In this document: positions 3,395 to 5,716 of the stretch, in pieces
Layout: every line of letters starts with the position of its first letter
How positions within the stretch are numbered: position 1 is the first letter of the stretch
NCBI GenBank assembly: GCA_947246775.1
Contig: CAMXTM010000150.1
Span: 1 to 5,716, forward strand
DNA from: an uncultured Clostridium sp.
GTDB lineage: Bacteria; Bacillota; Clostridia; Lachnospirales; Anaerotignaceae
Reading direction: 5' to 3'
Length of the DNA: 5,716 nucleotides
Notes under the pieces: model-generated
The model's database searches: none
Told to the model about the DNA's origin: nothing
The model's input: the letters and a program-made list of their open reading frames with translations, nothing else
Made by a program: the position numbers and the translations under genes

Positions 3395-5641
3395 CTACTT
3401 TCTATGTTTTTCTAAGAGTTTCATTAAATATTTTTCATTATAGTGCGCTCTTTTTTCGAGCTGTTCGGATTCCCTTTTTAAAATATCTACATATTTTTGT
3501 CTATTTTTTACCATATCATCTACCATAGTAAGTGTTTTTTGCATATCAAACTGCCCGATTGCGCCACCAGAGGGCATATTTAGTTTTTCTAAATAATATT
3601 CAATTTTAGGGTCATACACAAAGCCAATCAAAGGCACTTTTTGTCTTGCGGCAAATATCAAGGTATGTAATCTCATACTTAATATAAAATCCATACACTT
3701 TATAATTCCCATAATCTCATAAGGGGAATAATTATTTTTAAGCAAATAGGACTTTGTTTTCATACGCTTTTGCACTTTTTGGCTGATTTTAATGTCGTGT
3801 GGCACTTGCATAACAATAAAAACAATCGTTTTGTTGTATTTTTGCTGTATGGTGTCGCAAAGCTGCGCAAATTCATCTACAAAACCGTCCATATCTTTCC
3901 AATTTCTAACAGACACACCGACAAAATTTTTATCCATCGCAACGCCTGCTTTTTCCATCAGTTCCATGCCCTGCTCTCTTGTAATACTGTCCATCGTAAA
4001 CACAGGGTCAGCAGTTACAAAACATTTTTTTTCATCTACTCCCATTGCTTTTAGTTCTGTATAGGAGTTTTCCTCTCGCAAGGTAATTAAATCTGCTTTA
4101 TTGACTACCATTTGCACAATACGTCTATTTTTTTCTCTGGACACTGGACCTATGCCATTGGCATACAACATGACTTTTTTACCCATAAGACGTGCCGCCA
4201 ATATAATAGACAAGTAGTACATTAAGGAACGTGTGCTGGTACTATCTTGCAACAGGGAACCGCCCCCACTCAAAAGCACATCACACTTTTTAATTGCTTT
4301 GAGTACTTCTTTTGCGCTAAAGCGGTATACTACGTCCATATGATATTTTGCTCTAGTTTCTTCTGGTTTATTAGACAAAACCGTAATATGATAATTTTCT
4401 CCCAGTGCTTGTATATTTTTGTGCATAGAAAGCAAAATTGCTTCATCTCCTGCATTATTAAAGCCATAATAGCCCGAAAGAATCACATTATATTGTTTTT
4501 GATGGTTGACTTTCCATGCTGCTTCGTATGCCTCAATACAGTTCATTGCCATTTTAGTTACAGAATAATACTCAAATATCACACTTCTGCCATAAAGTCC
4601 GACTTGTTCCCTTTGTTCTGCTGTCATATTTTGGAAAGCGTATACCACATCTTTATAAAGTCTATCTTCTGTAGAGTATTCGCAGCCACGACAGCAAAAA
4701 TTATTTTCTCTTGCTATTTCTAGTTTGTTTTGCTCAAATATACCAATATAGCCCTCGTTTCCTGCAACAATGACTGTTTTTCCGCCAGCCATTGCTTCCA
4801 GTGCGGCACGACTTACCCCTACAAAAACAGTCGCTACAGAGATTAACTCATTGATGTCTGTTCTTGCGCCTGTCATCATAATACATTTTTTGTTTCCACC
4901 TATTTTTTTGTTTTGCTCCTCTGCTTTTTGGCTCAGCTCGTCAAAAACATCGCCGCCACCTACAATCAATATTCTAATCCCTTTTACCGCTTGGGCAATA
5001 CGTGGCGCAATTTCAATCAACTGTCTTGCAACCAATGCCCTGCTTTCGTCCATTCTACTGACATACACTAAGGTTGGTTCGTCTTCTGCTATGTCAAACT
5101 CTTTTCTAATGTTTTCGCTGCTTGTTTCTGGTGAAAATTTATTTGTATCAATGCCGTTGATGGTCACAAAAATATTTTCATAGGGTACATTATAATTTTT
5201 AATGAGATATTCCCTGATGTCATCGCTTACCGCAACCACTTTTTGCCCCCAGTTTGTAAGGTATTTTAAGCCCATGCCTGTATAAAATACCCAGTGTGCT
5301 GATGTTACAAAGGTAACACCATATTTTTTATGCAAAAAACCGCATATAAACCCTGGTATTCTAGCATGAGAATGGATAATATCTACTTTTTCCTTTTCCA
5401 TAATACGGCGAAGCAAAAAATAAGACTTTATCATTTTAAAAACATTTCTTTGATTCATTGGCACTCTATAGTGTACAATGCCATAGTCTTCTAACTCTTT
5501 TTCATATACGCCGCCGTTCGATGCTACAATAATGCGATAGCCCAGCTTTTTTAATTCCTTTGAAAGCTCTACTACATGGGTTTCAGCACCGCCTATTTCT
5601 AGCCCCATTAGCGTCATCAAGATTGTATATTTCTTTGCCAT
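3395..5641 (-). CDS. csaB: Fusion protein: GT4-type glycosyltransferase + CsaB polysaccharide pyruvyl transferase
   Basis: A 748-aa product in one uninterrupted frame. Residues 1-375 are a GT-B glycosyltransferase of the GT4 type: GLEIGGAETHVVELSKEL (13-30), DIIHSHARIPG (87-97), VVAVSDDIREYL (135-146), TINGIDTNKFSP (160-171), LVYVSRMDESRA (191-202) and SRAALEAMAGGKTVI (277-291). The first Glu of the EX7E motif is not present, only Glu282. A linker near 376-385 leads to a CsaB-like domain: SGYYGFNNAGDEAILL (389-404), LLSGGGSLLQDSTS (456-469), YANGIGPVS (493-501), SMRLHTLIFAA (655-665) and IGFVYDPKIEYY (672-683). CsaB transfers pyruvate from PEP to ManNAc of wall polysaccharide, making the ligand of SLH domains. 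The N-terminal sugar donor is unknown. The ATG at 5639-5641 has AGGGGA (5646-5651) 4 nt upstream. There is no signal peptide, so action is cytoplasmic or membrane-peripheral. A tight CCRGC cluster (316-320) in the GT half is unusual. The gene is coupled to tagA by a 7-nt gap. Confidence 0.92.
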   Translation of the reverse strand: MAKKYTILMTLMGLEIGGAETHVVELSKELKKLGYRIIVASNGGVYEKELEDYGIVHYRVPMNQRNVFKMIKSYFLLRRIMEKEKVDIIHSHARIPGFICGFLHKKYGVTFVTSAHWVFYTGMGLKYLTNWGQKVVAVSDDIREYLIKNYNVPYENIFVTINGIDTNKFSPETSSENIRKEFDIAEDEPTLVYVSRMDESRALVARQLIEIAPRIAQAVKGIRILIVGGGDVFDELSQKAEEQNKKIGGNKKCIMMTGARTDINELISVATVFVGVSRAALEAMAGGKTVIVAGNEGYIGIFEQNKLEIARENNFCCRGCEYSTEDRLYKDVVYAFQNMTAEQREQVGLYGRSVIFEYYSVTKMAMNCIEAYEAAWKVNHQKQYNVILSGYYGFNNAGDEAILLSMHKNIQALGENYHITVLSNKPEETRAKYHMDVVYRFSAKEVLKAIKKCDVLLSGGGSLLQDSTSTRSLMYYLSIILAARLMGKKVMLYANGIGPVSREKNRRIVQMVVNKADLITLREENSYTELKAMGVDEKKCFVTADPVFTMDSITREQGMELMEKAGVAMDKNFVGVSVRNWKDMDGFVDEFAQLCDTIQQKYNKTIVFIVMQVPHDIKISQKVQKRMKTKSYLLKNNYSPYEIMGIIKCMDFILSMRLHTLIFAARQKVPLIGFVYDPKIEYYLEKLNMPSGGAIGQFDMQKTLTMVDDMVKNRQKYVDILKRESEQLEKRAHYNEKYLMKLLEKHRK

Positions 5642-5657
5642 AGTGTCCCCTGCCTTT

Positions 5658-5716
5658 TTATACTAAAAAGTCTTTGATTCTTCCCTCTGCTTCAAAGTAT
5701 TTTGTCATAAATTTCC
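5658..5716 (-). CDS. C-terminal end of an unrecognised upstream gene
   Basis: The last 18 codons, KFMTKYFEAEGRIKDFLV, end at TAA (5658-5660), 16 nt before the ATG of the GT4-CsaB gene. The frame is open to the window edge and the spacing is operon-like. Too little is visible to assign a family; from the neighbours an envelope-polysaccharide gene is likely, but this is inference. Confidence 0.5.
   Translation of the reverse strand, partial: KFMTKYFEAEGRIKDFLV

Noticed and set aside
3770..5183. Several plus-strand open frames of 90-158 codons.
   Set aside because: All are shadows inside the 748-aa minus-strand gene, lack convincing SDs, and have no recognisable motifs.
1..5716. CRISPR array, tRNA/rRNA genes, or long direct repeats.
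   Set aside because: No regularly spaced repeats and no cloverleaf or rRNA-like sequence were seen on either strand by eye.

Overview
The window is AT-rich with strong gene-proximal Shine-Dalgarno (SD) sequences, consensus-like sigma-A promoters and hairpin-plus-U-tract terminators. With the gene content (PheB-type ACT protein beside hom, AcpS, YitT, a CsaB/TagA cell-wall cluster and a TxpA/BsrG-like toxin) this points to a low-GC Bacillota, most likely a Clostridia/Lachnospirales member. The exact taxon cannot be fixed from the sequence.

Layout, left to right. At 1-139 (minus) is the N-terminus of homoserine dehydrogenase, preceded by an ACT-domain PheB-family gene (219-665, minus) with its own promoter (717-745). 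The gene-poor stretch 666-1077 holds that promoter, an orphan minus-strand terminator (808-832), a probable zinc-ribbon relic, and the regulatory half of a compact type I toxin-antitoxin locus. That locus is the most interesting part of the window. It has a 35-aa membrane toxin gene (1078-1185, minus) too short for ordinary gene calling, a promoter at 1284-1312, an mRNA leader able to hide the SD, a terminator at 981-1012, and a predicted antisense RNA (about 983-1080, plus) with its own promoter and terminator, overlapping the toxin mRNA 3' end. acpS (1381-1785, plus) is divergent from the toxin and is the only plus-strand protein gene.

From the right edge to 1773 lies a minus-strand cell-envelope operon: the C-terminus of an unrecognised gene; a 748-aa fusion of a GT4-type glycosyltransferase with a CsaB polysaccharide pyruvyl transferase; a WecG/TagA-family ManNAc transferase gene broken by one in-frame TGA; and a YitT-family membrane protein gene. 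The last ends in a terminator that overlaps the end of acpS. TagA builds the ManNAc-GlcNAc lipid-linked disaccharide and CsaB pyruvylates ManNAc-containing wall polymers bound by SLH domains, so the two adjacent genes form a coherent module for secondary cell-wall polymer synthesis. The nonsense codon in tagA is therefore potentially consequential, unless it is a sequencing error. Promoters, TSSs, RNA ends and RNA structures are read from sequence patterns only.
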